DNA from: Pyrus communis | Lineage: Eukaryota > Streptophyta > Magnoliopsida > Rosales > Rosaceae | NCBI RefSeq assembly: GCF_963583255.1 | Contig: NC_084811.1 | Location: 17,440,088 to 17,504,087 of the forward strand | Direction of reading: 5' to 3' | Length of the DNA stretch: 64,000 nt | Part shown: in pieces, positions 32,854 to 43,714 of the stretch | How positions within the stretch are numbered: position 1 is the stretch's first letter | How the letters are laid out: each line of letters begins with the position of its first letter | The notes under the pieces: generated by a model | What the model was told of the DNA's origin: nothing | Database searches by the model: none | What the model saw: only the letters and a program-made list of their open reading frames with translations | Made by a program: the position numbers and the translations under genes

Positions 32854-35800
32854 TTGTGCATGGTCTGTACCAGATCACACAAACAGCAAATTGCAGATTT
32901 TGATCCAGAACCTGAACGTACTGCCAGACAGAGACTTAGAAAGCAGAATCTACAGTGTGAACCTTCACTGCAGGGAACAGTTTTGCATAATCGGTTTACT
33001 GGGGTTTTGGACAGCGAGGAAGCTATGGCATTTGTTCTACCAACAGCGGGACAACCACTGAGGGAATCTCTGGCTGCTCATGCCACAGAGGTGCCTAGCT
33101 GCATTACCTATCCTGAAGTTGAAGATGGGTCTACGTTTGAGATACGACATCATATGTTGGAGATTCTACCTTCATTTCATGGTTTATCAACAGATGATCC
33201 TAACATGCATCTAACTGAATTTCTAATGGGATGCAAAAACATTTTGGTGAGAGGATTTTCAGCAGAATCTATCAAACTCAGACTTTTTCCGTACACTTTG
33301 AAGGATGTTGCAAGGAGATGGTTACTCACACTTCCATCTGGAAGCATTACTTCGTGGAACCAACTTAGTGCTGCATTTTTAAGCAAATACTACCCAGCTT
33401 CAAAAACACTTGATATGAGTACTCAAATTTTAACATTTGCTCAGAAACCTAATGAAGCAATTCATGAAGCATGGGAACGTTACAAGGATCTACTCAGGAA
33501 ATGTCCACATTCAGGCATTAATGGTGACACTCAAATGAATTTATTTTACAGAGGGCTGAATTTGACTACTAAGACTCTTGTTAATGCTTCTTGTGGAGGA
33601 ACGTATTCAGACAAAAATGCACTGCAAGCGTATCAATTGTTTGAGAACATGGCGACAGAATCTCAACAATGGGCAATTGATATACCTCAGACCAGGGGTG
33701 TTTTTGAGATGTCTAGTGGTTCACCTCATGTATCTGCACAAATAGAAAAGATGGAGAAGAAGTTAGAAAATTTTGATGCAAAATTTGACATGCTTTTACA
33801 AAGAATGGCAGCACCTATGCAGCAGGTTGCTGTCCAACAACCTACTACAGCCGCCTGTACCATTTGTGGCATTACAACACATGATTTTATGGGTTGCCCA
33901 CATAGGGACGCATACCCGGAACATGTTACAGAGCAGATTAACACATTCAATAATTATCAAAGGCCTAGAAATGATCCGTACTCAAATTTTTACAACCCTG
34001 GGTGGAGAGATCACCCAAATTTCAAGTGGAATAGAGATCAACAGGTTAAACCACAGTTTCAACAACAAATACAACAACCTGATGCTCAAGCTAAACCTTC
34101 TTGGGAAGTCGCAATTGAAAAATTGGCAGATCATACTAATGCAAGTTTTGATGCAACAAAACAAGAAATTCAAAAAACCAACCAAAACATTCAGAACATA
34201 CAAGCAACAATGAAAGATCTACAGCAGCAAATGGGGCAGCTTTCACTCCAGTTTTCGGGCAGAGAACCAGGAAAATTTCCCAGCCAAACTATCCCAAATC
34301 CACGTGGAAATGCAGATTGTAATGCTGTTAGAATATTGCGTTGTGGCAAAAGTTATGACAACCGTGATGCAGAAAATAAAGAAACCAGTGCTGGAGCTTC
34401 ACGGGTAGCACCTGGGCAGCCACAAACAGGTTCTGAAAGTTCTGCAGAATCTGCCCAACCACTGGACAGATCCAAAAATACTGCAGTGCCTACTGCAGAA
34501 AATGCAGAAAAGTCAAAACGTGTTTATGTTCCACCTATGCCATATCCCGAAAGATTGAAGCCACATGCAAAAGATCAACAATTAACAGATTTCATGAAGA
34601 CATTGGCTAAAGTTCAGATTAATCTTCCATTAATTGATGCAATCAAGAACATTCCCTCATATGCCAAGTTTTTGAAAGATGTGTGCACAAATAAAAAGAA
34701 GCTTGTGGACTTCGAAAAAGTGATTCTCACAGAGCAGTGCAGTGCAGTTCTATTACAAAAGCTACCACCAAAGAAAAAAGATCCAGGGAGTTTTACAATT
34801 TCATGCACAATTGGAAATTCTGAGTTTAAACGTGCTTTAATTGATTTGGGTGCAAGTATTAATTTAATGCCTTTCTCTGTTTTTCAGCGACTGGGACAAG
34901 GAGAAATCAAACCAACATCTGTTATTTTACAGTTAGCAGATCGTTCGGTTGCTTATCCTAGGGGTATTATTGAAGATCTTATTATTAAAGTGGATAATCT
35001 CTACCTTCAAGCAGATTTTGTGGTTTTGGATATGGATGAAGATATGCAAACACCAATTATTCTGGGGCGGCCATTCATGGCAACTGCTAGAACTTTGATA
35101 GATGTGGAAGCTGGCACATTGACGCTTAGAGTACAAGAACAATCTGTTGTGTTTAATTTATTTGAAGCAACTAAGAGGCCTAGTGATATGCAAGACTGTA
35201 TGAGAGTTGACATGTTAGAAGGCATCATGCATGCAGATATTATGCCCAGTTTGACAGCAGATCCACTGTTAAAAGTTTTACATGGTTTTGAAGACGCCAA
35301 AACTGAAGATGAAGAAGCTTTTGAGTATGTTATAGCTTTGGAAAGTGTCCCTTTACACCAGCCAAAGTGGAGGCACGTTTTTGAGAGTTTGGGAGAACCA
35401 AAAACGCCATTACAGCCTTCAAAAATACAACCACCTAAGCCGGAATTGAAGCCATTACCAGCACACTTAAAATATGCTTATTTGGGTGCTAATTCTTCAC
35501 TACCAGTTATTGTTTCTGCAGATTTATCTCCAATTGAGGAAGACAAATTGCTGCGTATTTTGAGAAATTTTCAAGATGCCATTGGGTGGACAATTGCAGA
35601 TATTAAGGGGATCAGCCCAACACTCTGTATGCACAGAATTTTGATGGAGGAGGGTGTCAAACCCACCATTGATGCTCAACGCCGATTGAATCCGATCATG
35701 AAGGAAGTTGTTCGAAATGAGGTTATGAAGCTTTTAGATGCTGGAATGATTTATCCAATTTCAGATAGTAAATGGGTAAGTCCTACTCAAGTGGTACCTA

Positions 35801-38346
35801 AACGCACTGGAATTACAGTTGTGACAAATGACAATAACGAGCTTGTGCCTAAACGTTTAACTACTGGGTGGCGAATGTGCGTTGATTACAGGAAGATCAA
35901 TACAGGTACTAGAAAGGATCACTTTCCGCTACCCTTTACTGATCAAATGTTGGAAAGATTGGCTGGTCGGGCTTTCTATTGTTTTTTAGATGGGTATTCA
36001 GGCTACAATCAAATTCCAGTTGCACCAGAGGATCAGGAAAAGACCACATTCACCTGCCCTTTTGGTACATTTGCTTACAGAAGAATGCCTTTCGGATTAT
36101 GCAATGCACCTGCCACATTCCAACGATGCATGATGAGCATATTCTCAGGTTTGGTTGAACGAGTTGTTGAAGTATTTATGGATGATTTTTCTGTTTTTGG
36201 TGATTCGTTTGATCATTGTTTACAAAATTTATCTTTGGTTCTTGAGCGTTGCAAAGAAACTAATCTTGTATTGAATTGGGAGAAGTGTCATTTTATGGTT
36301 AAACAAGGAATTGTTTTAGGGCACTTAGTATCTAGCAAGGGTATTGAGGTTGATAAAGCTAAGATTGATGTTATTGCTAAATTGCCCTCTCCTACTACTG
36401 TGAAGAGCATTCGTTCGTTTCTTGGACATGCTGGGTTTTACAGACGGTTTATCAAGGATTTCTCCAAGATTAGCCGACCTTTGTGTAACTTATTGGCTAA
36501 GGATGCACAGTTTGTTTTTGATAATGCATGCTTGGAGGCTTTCAACAAGTTGAAAACACTCTTAACTTCAGCACCGATTATTGCAGCTCCGGACTGGAAC
36601 TTACCTTTTGAACTAATGTGTGATGCATCAGATTATGCAGTTGGGGCAGTTCTTGGACAGCGAAAAGACAAGATTCCTCAAGTCATTTATTATGCTAGCA
36701 GAACTCTCAATGATGCACAGCTGAACTATGCAACCACTGAGAAAGAATTGTTGGCAGTTGTTTTTGCATTAGAGAAATTTCGTTCTTATTTAATTGGGGC
36801 TAAAGTAATTGTCTACACAAATCATGCTGCTTTGAAGTATTTATTATCTAAAAAGGATGCTAAACCTCGACTTATTCGGTGGATTCTTTTACTTCAAGAG
36901 TTTGACTTGGAAATTAGAGACAAAAAGGGCAGTGAAAATGTGGTGGCTGATCATTTATCAAGATTAATAAATTCTGCTACTGCAGAAGAAGACACATTGC
37001 CTCTCAATGAAAATTTTCCTGATGAACAATTGTTGGCTGTCCAGCACAAAACACCATGGTTTGCAGATTTGGTTAATTATTTGGCCAGGGGAGTTATTCA
37101 TCCAGATTTAAGTTATCAGCAGAAAAAGAAATTTTTGGCAGATGCAAAATTTTATTTTTGGGATGAGCCGTATCTGTACAAATACTGTCCAGATCAGATT
37201 ATTCGCATATGTATTCCAGAAGAGGAACAAGACAGTGTTTTAAAGTTTGCACATCATTATGCTTGTGGTGGCCATTTTGGGCCTACAAGGACAGCAGCTA
37301 AAATTCTACAAAGTGGGCTGTTTTGGCCTTCTCTTTTCAAGGATGCTCATAATTGGTGTAAATCTTGTGATCGTTGTCAGAGAGTGGGAAATCAGTCCAA
37401 ACGGAATGAGATGCCACAACATGGTATTTTGGTTGTTGAATTATTCGATGTTTGGGGTATTGATTTTATGGGACCATTCCCATCTTCACATGGCAATCAA
37501 TATATTTTGGTAGGGGTTGAGTATGTTTCTAAGTGGGTCGAGGCAATTGCAGCACCAACTAATCAAGGATCAGTGGTTCTGAAATTCCTCCAAGGAGTCA
37601 TATTTCCACGGTTTGGCATCCCGCGAGTTATACTTAGTGATGGGGGTAAGCATTTCATTAATAAACAGTTTGCTGCATTACTTGCAAAATATGGGATAAC
37701 TCATCGTGTTGCCACTCCTTACCATCCACAAACATCAGGGCAGGTTGAGGTTTCAAACAGGGACATAAAACGTATTTTGGAGAAAACAGTTGGCTCCACT
37801 CGTAAAGACTGGAGTTTGAAATTAAATGATGCATTGTGGGCATACAGAACAGCATTTAAAACACCCATTGGGATGTCCCCATTTCGGCTTGTGTATGGCA
37901 AGGCTTGTCATTTACCTATGGAGCTAGAGCATAAAGCATTTTGGGCTATCAAGGAGTTAAACTTTGCTTACGATTCAGCAGGGGAAAAACGTAAGCTGCA
38001 GCTCAATGAGCTTGATGAAATTCGCCAGGAGGCTTATGAAAATGCACGCATATACAAAGACAAAACAAAGGCCTTCCATGATAAACACATTCTCAGGAAA
38101 GATTTCCAGCCAGGGCAGAAAGTGTTGTTATTTAGTTCTAGATTAAAGTTATTTCCAGGGAAATTGAAATCTCGATGGAATGGACCCTACTTGGTTACTA
38201 AGGTTTATCCTCATGGAGCAGTTGATATTACAAGCGAGATTAATGGCAACACATTCAAGGTGAATGGTCACAGGCTGAAACCATACTTAGAGTCACCCTT
38301 TGACAGTGCAGCCGAGTCTATGACTCTGAAGGATCCAGCAAGTTAA
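32854..38346 (+). CDS. Gag-pol polyprotein, Gypsy Athila/Tat-like, 1830 aa, intact
   Basis: One uninterrupted frame, approximate residues as follows. Gag with the capsid-type helical domain (90-260: [35 protein letters not shown]) and a CX2CX4HX4C knuckle ([14 protein letters not shown], about 335-349). A Gln-rich and coiled segment (390-460). Aspartic protease at about 640-760, active-site region [12 protein letters not shown], with the D-x-G-A form common in this clade. RT at 935-1180 ([23 protein letters not shown], catalytic [12 protein letters not shown] near 1107). RNase H at 1245-1375 ([36 protein letters not shown]). Integrase: H2C2 zinc finger 1466-1510 ([17 protein letters not shown]), core D near 1535 (GIDFMGPFP), D near 1595 (ILSDGGKHF) and E near 1631 (GQVEVSNRD). 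No chromodomain and no env ORF downstream. The ATG at 32854 is the first in frame after the PBS and a poly-A/poly-T tract. Confidence 0.95.
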   Translation: MCMVCTRSHKQQIADFDPEPERTARQRLRKQNLQCEPSLQGTVLHNRFTGVLDSEEAMAFVLPTAGQPLRESLAAHATEVPSCITYPEVEDGSTFEIRHHMLEILPSFHGLSTDDPNMHLTEFLMGCKNILVRGFSAESIKLRLFPYTLKDVARRWLLTLPSGSITSWNQLSAAFLSKYYPASKTLDMSTQILTFAQKPNEAIHEAWERYKDLLRKCPHSGINGDTQMNLFYRGLNLTTKTLVNASCGGTYSDKNALQAYQLFENMATESQQWAIDIPQTRGVFEMSSGSPHVSAQIEKMEKKLENFDAKFDMLLQRMAAPMQQVAVQQPTTAACTICGITTHDFMGCPHRDAYPEHVTEQINTFNNYQRPRNDPYSNFYNPGWRDHPNFKWNRDQQVKPQFQQQIQQPDAQAKPSWEVAIEKLADHTNASFDATKQEIQKTNQNIQNIQATMKDLQQQMGQLSLQFSGREPGKFPSQTIPNPRGNADCNAVRILRCGKSYDNRDAENKETSAGASRVAPGQPQTGSESSAESAQPLDRSKNTAVPTAENAEKSKRVYVPPMPYPERLKPHAKDQQLTDFMKTLAKVQINLPLIDAIKNIPSYAKFLKDVCTNKKKLVDFEKVILTEQCSAVLLQKLPPKKKDPGSFTISCTIGNSEFKRALIDLGASINLMPFSVFQRLGQGEIKPTSVILQLADRSVAYPRGIIEDLIIKVDNLYLQADFVVLDMDEDMQTPIILGRPFMATARTLIDVEAGTLTLRVQEQSVVFNLFEATKRPSDMQDCMRVDMLEGIMHADIMPSLTADPLLKVLHGFEDAKTEDEEAFEYVIALESVPLHQPKWRHVFESLGEPKTPLQPSKIQPPKPELKPLPAHLKYAYLGANSSLPVIVSADLSPIEEDKLLRILRNFQDAIGWTIADIKGISPTLCMHRILMEEGVKPTIDAQRRLNPIMKEVVRNEVMKLLDAGMIYPISDSKWVSPTQVVPKRTGITVVTNDNNELVPKRLTTGWRMCVDYRKINTGTRKDHFPLPFTDQMLERLAGRAFYCFLDGYSGYNQIPVAPEDQEKTTFTCPFGTFAYRRMPFGLCNAPATFQRCMMSIFSGLVERVVEVFMDDFSVFGDSFDHCLQNLSLVLERCKETNLVLNWEKCHFMVKQGIVLGHLVSSKGIEVDKAKIDVIAKLPSPTTVKSIRSFLGHAGFYRRFIKDFSKISRPLCNLLAKDAQFVFDNACLEAFNKLKTLLTSAPIIAAPDWNLPFELMCDASDYAVGAVLGQRKDKIPQVIYYASRTLNDAQLNYATTEKELLAVVFALEKFRSYLIGAKVIVYTNHAALKYLLSKKDAKPRLIRWILLLQEFDLEIRDKKGSENVVADHLSRLINSATAEEDTLPLNENFPDEQLLAVQHKTPWFADLVNYLARGVIHPDLSYQQKKKFLADAKFYFWDEPYLYKYCPDQIIRICIPEEEQDSVLKFAHHYACGGHFGPTRTAAKILQSGLFWPSLFKDAHNWCKSCDRCQRVGNQSKRNEMPQHGILVVELFDVWGIDFMGPFPSSHGNQYILVGVEYVSKWVEAIAAPTNQGSVVLKFLQGVIFPRFGIPRVILSDGGKHFINKQFAALLAKYGITHRVATPYHPQTSGQVEVSNRDIKRILEKTVGSTRKDWSLKLNDALWAYRTAFKTPIGMSPFRLVYGKACHLPMELEHKAFWAIKELNFAYDSAGEKRKLQLNELDEIRQEAYENARIYKDKTKAFHDKHILRKDFQPGQKVLLFSSRLKLFPGKLKSRWNGPYLVTKVYPHGAVDITSEINGNTFKVNGHRLKPYLESPFDSAAESMTLKDPAS

Positions 38347-39023
38347 TCACCAGGCTTCTGTTCAGTCTAGCTACAGACATTAAATAAAGCGCTTATTGGG
38401 AGGCAACCCAAATTTTCTAAACTTTTTCCTTACTTTACTTTTCGTTTTTTTTATTTATGAGTGAAATTTCTAGATACATTTACATACCTAAGTTTAAAAC
38501 AAATTCAGAAAACAAATTTTTTTTTTAAATTTAAAAAAAAAATTTCCAAAAAAATGCTTTATTTATTTACCCAGTTAGTTTCATTTTTTTTAACACATAT
38601 TGGTTAATTGCATGTTGCAGCGCATGGAAAATAAAGAGCATCATATACTGAATCATGCACCCAGCAGCAAATCTACATTAACATCACCACATCTACACTA
38701 TGCTGGAAATTTAAAGCAATCAGCATGAAGTCATTCAGAGGCAAGTTTGGGGGTGATTGTTGCAGATCCAGTGCAGAAACATATTTTTGAGCAGTTACTT
38801 TTCTGCAGCTCAGTTTTGCGATGCATGGATGAGAGAAGCATAGTGGAATCACATATCCATACACCACAGAACTGAGTACAGCTATTATTACCAGATCTAC
38901 AACAACTAAACTTGCAGGGAGTCGAATTTTACCTACCAGATGCACAGATCTGGGTTCTGAGGGCCTTTCCTGTTTTGTCCAGCGAGTTTATGTGTTTACT
39001 TCCTTTTTCCCTCGGCTCTATCA
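38347..39023 (+). other. 3' untranslated part of the Athila-like element, with PPT
   Basis: Starts with the family-typical GGGAGGCAACCCA (38398-38410), then AT-rich sequence with T and A runs (38510-38590), then the PPT CAAGTTTGGGGGTG (38742-38755). After the PPT an LTR starting TGATGAG is expected. Instead 270 bp of other sequence follows before the inverted LTR piece. Confidence 0.75.
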
Positions 39024-39661
39024 TGCATCCGTTCTCCCCTCTTTTTCCCCCAAAATTGTATATATGAAAAAGGCCCCCTAATTTAGAACGGCTGACCCTT
39101 TTAATATCTCTCCCTCCAGCCAACACAAAAACCCTAACCATCCAGTATTTTATTCCCACTAAGAAACTAAATAATAATAAAATAAAATAGAAAATAAATT
39201 CCTAATTAAACTAGGAAAAGCTGCACAGAAACTGTTCAGCCACGTTTTAGCCTCAAATCTCCTCCAAATCCGGCCCAAGATAGCTTGTTTTAAAGATAAG
39301 AACATTCTGAACACATCTCCAGAAGGCCACAAACCCATCCGAGGTCATCTTGGGCTCCAAAAATGCAATTCAAGCCCGAAACGTTACTATTTCAGCACTG
39401 CACATTGCTCCTTTATTTTATTGCCAGAAAATCATCGCTTGGTAGAAAAATCTGATATTTTGACACAATCAAGCTAAGTGACTCACGAACGTCCTCCAAT
39501 TGGAATTACTCCAAAATTCGTCCATTTGACCATCTTTTGCTCCAGAGGAAGTCTAAAATCCTATATTGGAAATATAATTCAAAGTATCAAAATTCTTCCA
39601 AATTATTAACCAAAATATACTAAGAATAGGGTTAAATATATAATATAAAATATACTCATCA
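39024..39661 (-). repeat. Inverted partial LTR (638 bp)
   Basis: Reverse complement of 31167-31804 with only about 4-5 single-base differences seen by eye and no indel. It ends exactly at the LTR terminus (ACTCATCA). At 39023 it passes into sequence (GATAGAGCCGAGGG on the minus strand) not found in the 5' LTR. Confidence 0.92.
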
Positions 39662-39730
39662 GGTCTCATCTCTATTAGAGTGATATAAATGATGATACAA
39701 ATAGATGGTAAAAATAGTATTTTTACAGGG

Positions 39731-39845
39731 AATTGTTACTAGCACTCCAAAAATCTCATTTCGCACTCCAAACTTTCTATAATTAGAAAGAAAATAACAC
39801 TTATAAGGAGTGTAAAATAAGATTTTTAGAATGCTAATAATGGTT
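39731..39845. mobile_element. Small MITE with 39-bp imperfect TIRs
   Basis: Left AATTGTTACTAGCACTCC and right (reverse complement) AACCATTATTAGCATTCT. The arms continue to AAAAATCTCATTT / AAAAATCTTATTT and CACTCC. All nine mismatches over 39 bp are transitions. Confidence 0.75.
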
Positions 39846-40189
39846 CTTTTTTTACATATCACAATAAGAGAGATAAGAAAGTGTCAAAATGAATGGCAAA
39901 TAATTTCGAAGATTTTAAGATAGATACCAATAATACAGAACACGTACACGGTCGTGTGAATTATGGATGGGTAAAATTCAATAATCTTTCAGACCTAAAT
40001 AAATAAATATAGTTTGACAAAAAAAATAAAAAAATAAAAGAAAAAATAATGAGAGGATAGAGTAAGGACTCTAGAAGCAGCAGCAAGTCAAATCTTATGT
40101 ACTTATTTTGTGTGTGGTTTTTCTATGATATCTATTATTAATTGATACGTGTTCATAAGCTTAATTCTTATTTTTTGAAAATACGATAT

Positions 40190-40345
40190 TATTTACACTA
40201 AAGGGGCAGGAGACTGGGTTTAGCCTCATAATGGGGCTAGTAATAATATGGTTCAAATTCGTTTTTGATAAGAATCAAACCTAAAATCTCACTTACAAGT
40301 GAAGAGAAATACAATATCACTAGACTGTAGTACTAAGTGGCAACC
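40190..40345 (+). repeat. Possible tRNA-derived SINE remnant
   Basis: A-box-like TAGCCTCATAATGG (about 40222-40235) followed by a B-box-like GGTTCAAATTC (40250-40260). The spacing is short. No target-site duplication or tail was established. Confidence 0.3.
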
Positions 40346-40628
40346 TTAATCCTTCTTAACTCTATTATTATGAACTTAAACAAGTCAATCAAAGAGAAAC
40401 CATACACAAAATAACGTCAGAGGATTTGAACTAAAGCAGCAGCAAGCAGAACAAATTTAGGAAGCATTAATCAATGCACTTCAGTTCAGTTGAGTTCAAA
40501 TCACGCCTGGTCATGTGCTTCTTCTCTCTCTTTGTTTCTACAAGTACACGCTTCCCCTCACTCGGCAACATGTGCTCTTGTCCCACTTGCTCTTTACGAT
40601 ATGTGTATGTGCTCGCTCACTCACACAT

Positions 40629-40820
40629 GGATGAGGATCATCTTCATATTCTTGTTGCGAGAATTTTAGAGATTTTTGTCTGTTTATCGGACATCATGCA
40701 ACTAGTTTTTGCTAAATACTGTTTGTATTTAATTTTAAATAAAAAAATTCAAAATGATTTCTAGTCGCACGATATACGATGAACGGATAGGATGTGAAAA
40801 TTAGGATGTGATCCAAATCC
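40629..40820. mobile_element. Foldback MITE, copy 1
   Basis: Ends GGATGAGGATCA and TGATCCAAATCC (inverted, 2 mismatches in 12). The core TATTTAATTTTAAAT...CACGATATACGATGAACGG is related to the element at 52452-52639. Confidence 0.55.
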
Positions 40821-41185
40821 CTTATTCATATGCCCATTAGTCAGTCATTGCTTTCTCCATCAGCATCCATCCATCCATCTCCTCATTCCTGCTTTGACGC
40901 CAAGCTGTTAGGTTCAGTCGCACACGCATCATGCACGCGTAAACTATTCATAAGCATTGATATTTATTAAATAATTAGGATCAATTCACGCGTGTGTACA
41001 CCAAATGCATCATTTGTCTTGACATGTTTGGTGACACATCTTCATCATATAATATACCATTTGGTAGTTGCTTTCAAAATTGTTCAATTGGGATTGTCTT
41101 CCTTATTTTGAAATCCATCCCTTTTATAAGGTGACAACAAATGTTTACAACTCATGGGAAAATACGTGTGGTATTAAGTAATGTA
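40821..41185. other. No gene recognised
   Basis: AT-rich intergenic sequence with short CATCCATCCAT runs and a few CACGTG/ACGCGT-like words. Nothing supported. Confidence 0.5.
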
Positions 41186-41188
41186 TTT

Positions 41189-41660
41189 GAAGGAAGTTGA
41201 GGTTTTACTATAAAATCAATTCGCAATATAGGGAGTAGCTCAACCTCTTATAAGCCCTTGCAAGGTTTTTCATTTCACCAATGTAAGACTATTTTACCTC
41301 ACATTCTCACACACCTCCTCACGTGTGGCGAATTTTCAAGCCAAACACGTGGACAACACAAATTGAGTGACGTGGAGCACGTGTGGCCATTGGATTTCAC
41401 ATGTGGACAAATCTACTATGATAGCATGAAGAAAGTTGAGGTTCCACCATAAACCAATTGGCAATATGGGGGTAGCACAACCTCTTATAAACTTTTGCAA
41501 GGTTTCTCCTTTCACAAGTACGTGTGGTAGTTCGGCTTCACACTTGAGTAAATTTGCTTTGGTACAATGAAGAAAGTTGAGGTTCTACTATAAATCAATT
41601 GGCAATGTGGGGGTAGCACAACCTCTCATAAACCCTTGCAAAGTTTATCCTTTCACTAAT
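41189..41660 (+). repeat. Three-unit direct repeat
   Basis: A unit of about 92 bp (GAAGTTGAGGTT..., TAAAATCAATT, GTAGCTCAACCTCTTATAA, CTTGCAAGGTTT) occurs at 41189-41280, 41426-41517 and 41567-41658. The DNA between units also shares a CACGTGTGG...TTCAC...TG block. Confidence 0.85.
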
Positions 41661-42531
41661 GTGAGACCCTTTTACCTTCACTTTCTCATAGGAGAGAGAT
41701 GTGGAAAGTAACATGGGTCCAAACGAGAAGGTATAAGTTCAACATAGGTCCTCTTGCTTATGCATTAGACTCGGCAAGGAACTTGAACTTTATGGTTCAA
41801 AATGTCAACTAATGTCTTGGAATCACCTTCCACGATGAACTTCGTAAACCCAGCCTGTACCCTCCATCAAAATTAATCTTGATAAAATCATTATGGGAAA
41901 ATTCTCAATCGTAATTGTTTGCATTTCTCTTCATTGGTTCGAAGTTATTTTATTAGTTTTCCTGTAATTAGTTAGAAATTCTTTTATATGAATAATAGGA
42001 TGTTGGGTTGTGGACTATTTTAGTGCACATATGCGGGCCCATGATGAGTGACGCAAGCATAAATAATCATATTAACATGCATGATTAGTTGAACATAATA
42101 ACATTGGATTCTTTTTAATCATATTTAATTAATTCATATGATCATGATCCATCAACATGCTTGTGTTCATGCAAAATAAATTAAGAATACATGCATAAGC
42201 TTAGAATAGTTTAGAATTTCAACTTTTAGATTTCATATGCGGACGAATTTATTGTTTTTGAGGTTCCCGAGTGTCTAGTATCCACACAAATGAATCTCCA
42301 TTAGTGAAGCAAGATGACAACGATCTACTAGGAAGTTCTCCTCCAGGTGGTATGCGTCAAAAGGTGTGGGTGGTGTTTGTTTCTCAATTTCTCTAAATTG
42401 GAAAACCTAAATTCCTTCTCTCTAATTTTTGTTTTTCAATTTGTGAATTCTCTATTAGGACTAAAGATGCCTTAAGCTTACATATAGAACAATTTCATAA
42501 GCCAATAGGATTATAAATTAATCATCCACCA
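41661..42531. other. Intergenic, no feature recognised
   Basis: AT-rich DNA without supported frames. A GAGGTTCCCGAGTGTC block near 42260 and a TTCTCAATTTCTCTAAATTGG block near 42390 are unexplained. Confidence 0.5.
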
Positions 42532-43714
42532 TTAGGCCATCTCCAACCGAGGGCTAGGCCAGAGGGCTGTAGAATTTGATAGGGCCCCACGGAATCGAAG
42601 AGGGCTAGAGGGCTGGCCAGAATAATCAGTTTTCCTATCGGTTATAACTGACATGAATTTTTAAAAATAATTTTGAATCCAACGGCTAGCTGACGTCAGC
42701 CAGCCATTGCTAGCTAGCACCAATTACCGTTAGATTCAATTTTTTTTTTAGGGTTTTTTTGGGCCTTTTTTTTTTTTTTTTAATTCTATTTTTTTCCTAT
42801 AAATACCTAAACCATTCCTCACAAAATTTTCACCATTCCTACCATTTCAATTCTCATATTTTCCTTCCTCTTTCAAAAATCTATCCTTCAATTTTTTTAA
42901 TAATTTTGAAATGGCCTCTTCTGCAATAAAAGGTAGGGCTTGGACCCGAAAAGAAGATGAAGCTCTTTGTAAGGCTTATAGATGGGTGTCAGAAGATAGT
43001 GTTAGGGGGAATTCTCAAACAAATGACGGTGTTTGGACTCGCGTGTCCAAAAAATACTCAGAGTTCTATGAAGGCACTACTCCAGTGAATATTCGAAACT
43101 ACGAGAGTTGTTCTTCAAGATGGAAGAAACATCTTCAGCCAAGTTTGAACAAATGGCATCAAGCATTGTTAGCAGCTGCAAGTAGACATGAAAGCGGCGC
43201 TAATTACTATGACGAAGGAAGTGTTTTCACAATTTATTTTAAATATTTAATTATATTACATTTAATTTCATAAATTAATTTCCTTTATTTTTTTTTCTAG
43301 GTACGCCAAGCGGAGGAATTATATATGGAGAGCAGCTCGAAACCCTTTCAGTTTCACAGTTGTTGGGAAATTTGTAAAGGGTGGGTGTTATTTGAAGATC
43401 CACCATAGAGAACTCCTATGCCAGTGTTCGAAACTACATCCTCAGCTGCAGATATGGATGAAGATGGATCTCCAACCATTTAACAAAAAAGGGTAGAAAA
43501 TCCGTCTTCGGGTGAAGGTTCCATACCTAGGGCTATGGGACGAAACAAGGCGCGAAGGTTGAAGGAAAAGGGCAAGGCAAATGATAATTACGCCGCTCAA
43601 CATGAAGTGGTGGCCTCATTGCGATTATTGGCGGAGCAAAATGCCCTTGAGGCCAAAGAAATGAAGTGTAGGCATGAAGAACGGGCAACACAAACACAAG
43701 AAGAGATGGATGAT

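Larger units (their letters stand above)
31167..39661 (+). mobile_element. Athila/Tat-like Gypsy retrotransposon with intact gag-pol and an inverted right terminal repeat
   Basis: Full 5' LTR (31167-32712), tRNA-Asp-type PBS, intact gag-pol, GGGAGGCAACCC motif at 38398-38409 and PPT at 38741-38755. In place of a direct 3' LTR, the right end (39024-39661) is the reverse complement of the first 638 bp of the 5' LTR. The flanks do not match (ACCGT left, GGTCT right), and the coiled-coil ORF cut on the left does not resume on the right. The structure is therefore rearranged: either two opposed copies joined by deletion or inversion, or an aberrant integration product. Confidence 0.85.

Noticed and set aside
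37247..37513. Overlapping small ORFs in the gag-pol region
   Set aside because: Shadows of the 1830-aa frame, which has all catalytic motifs in order.
38347..38755. env-like ORF after pol
   Set aside because: Only about 400 bp to the PPT and no open frame.
40250..40260. tRNA gene
   Set aside because: Only a B-box-like word; no cloverleaf can be formed.
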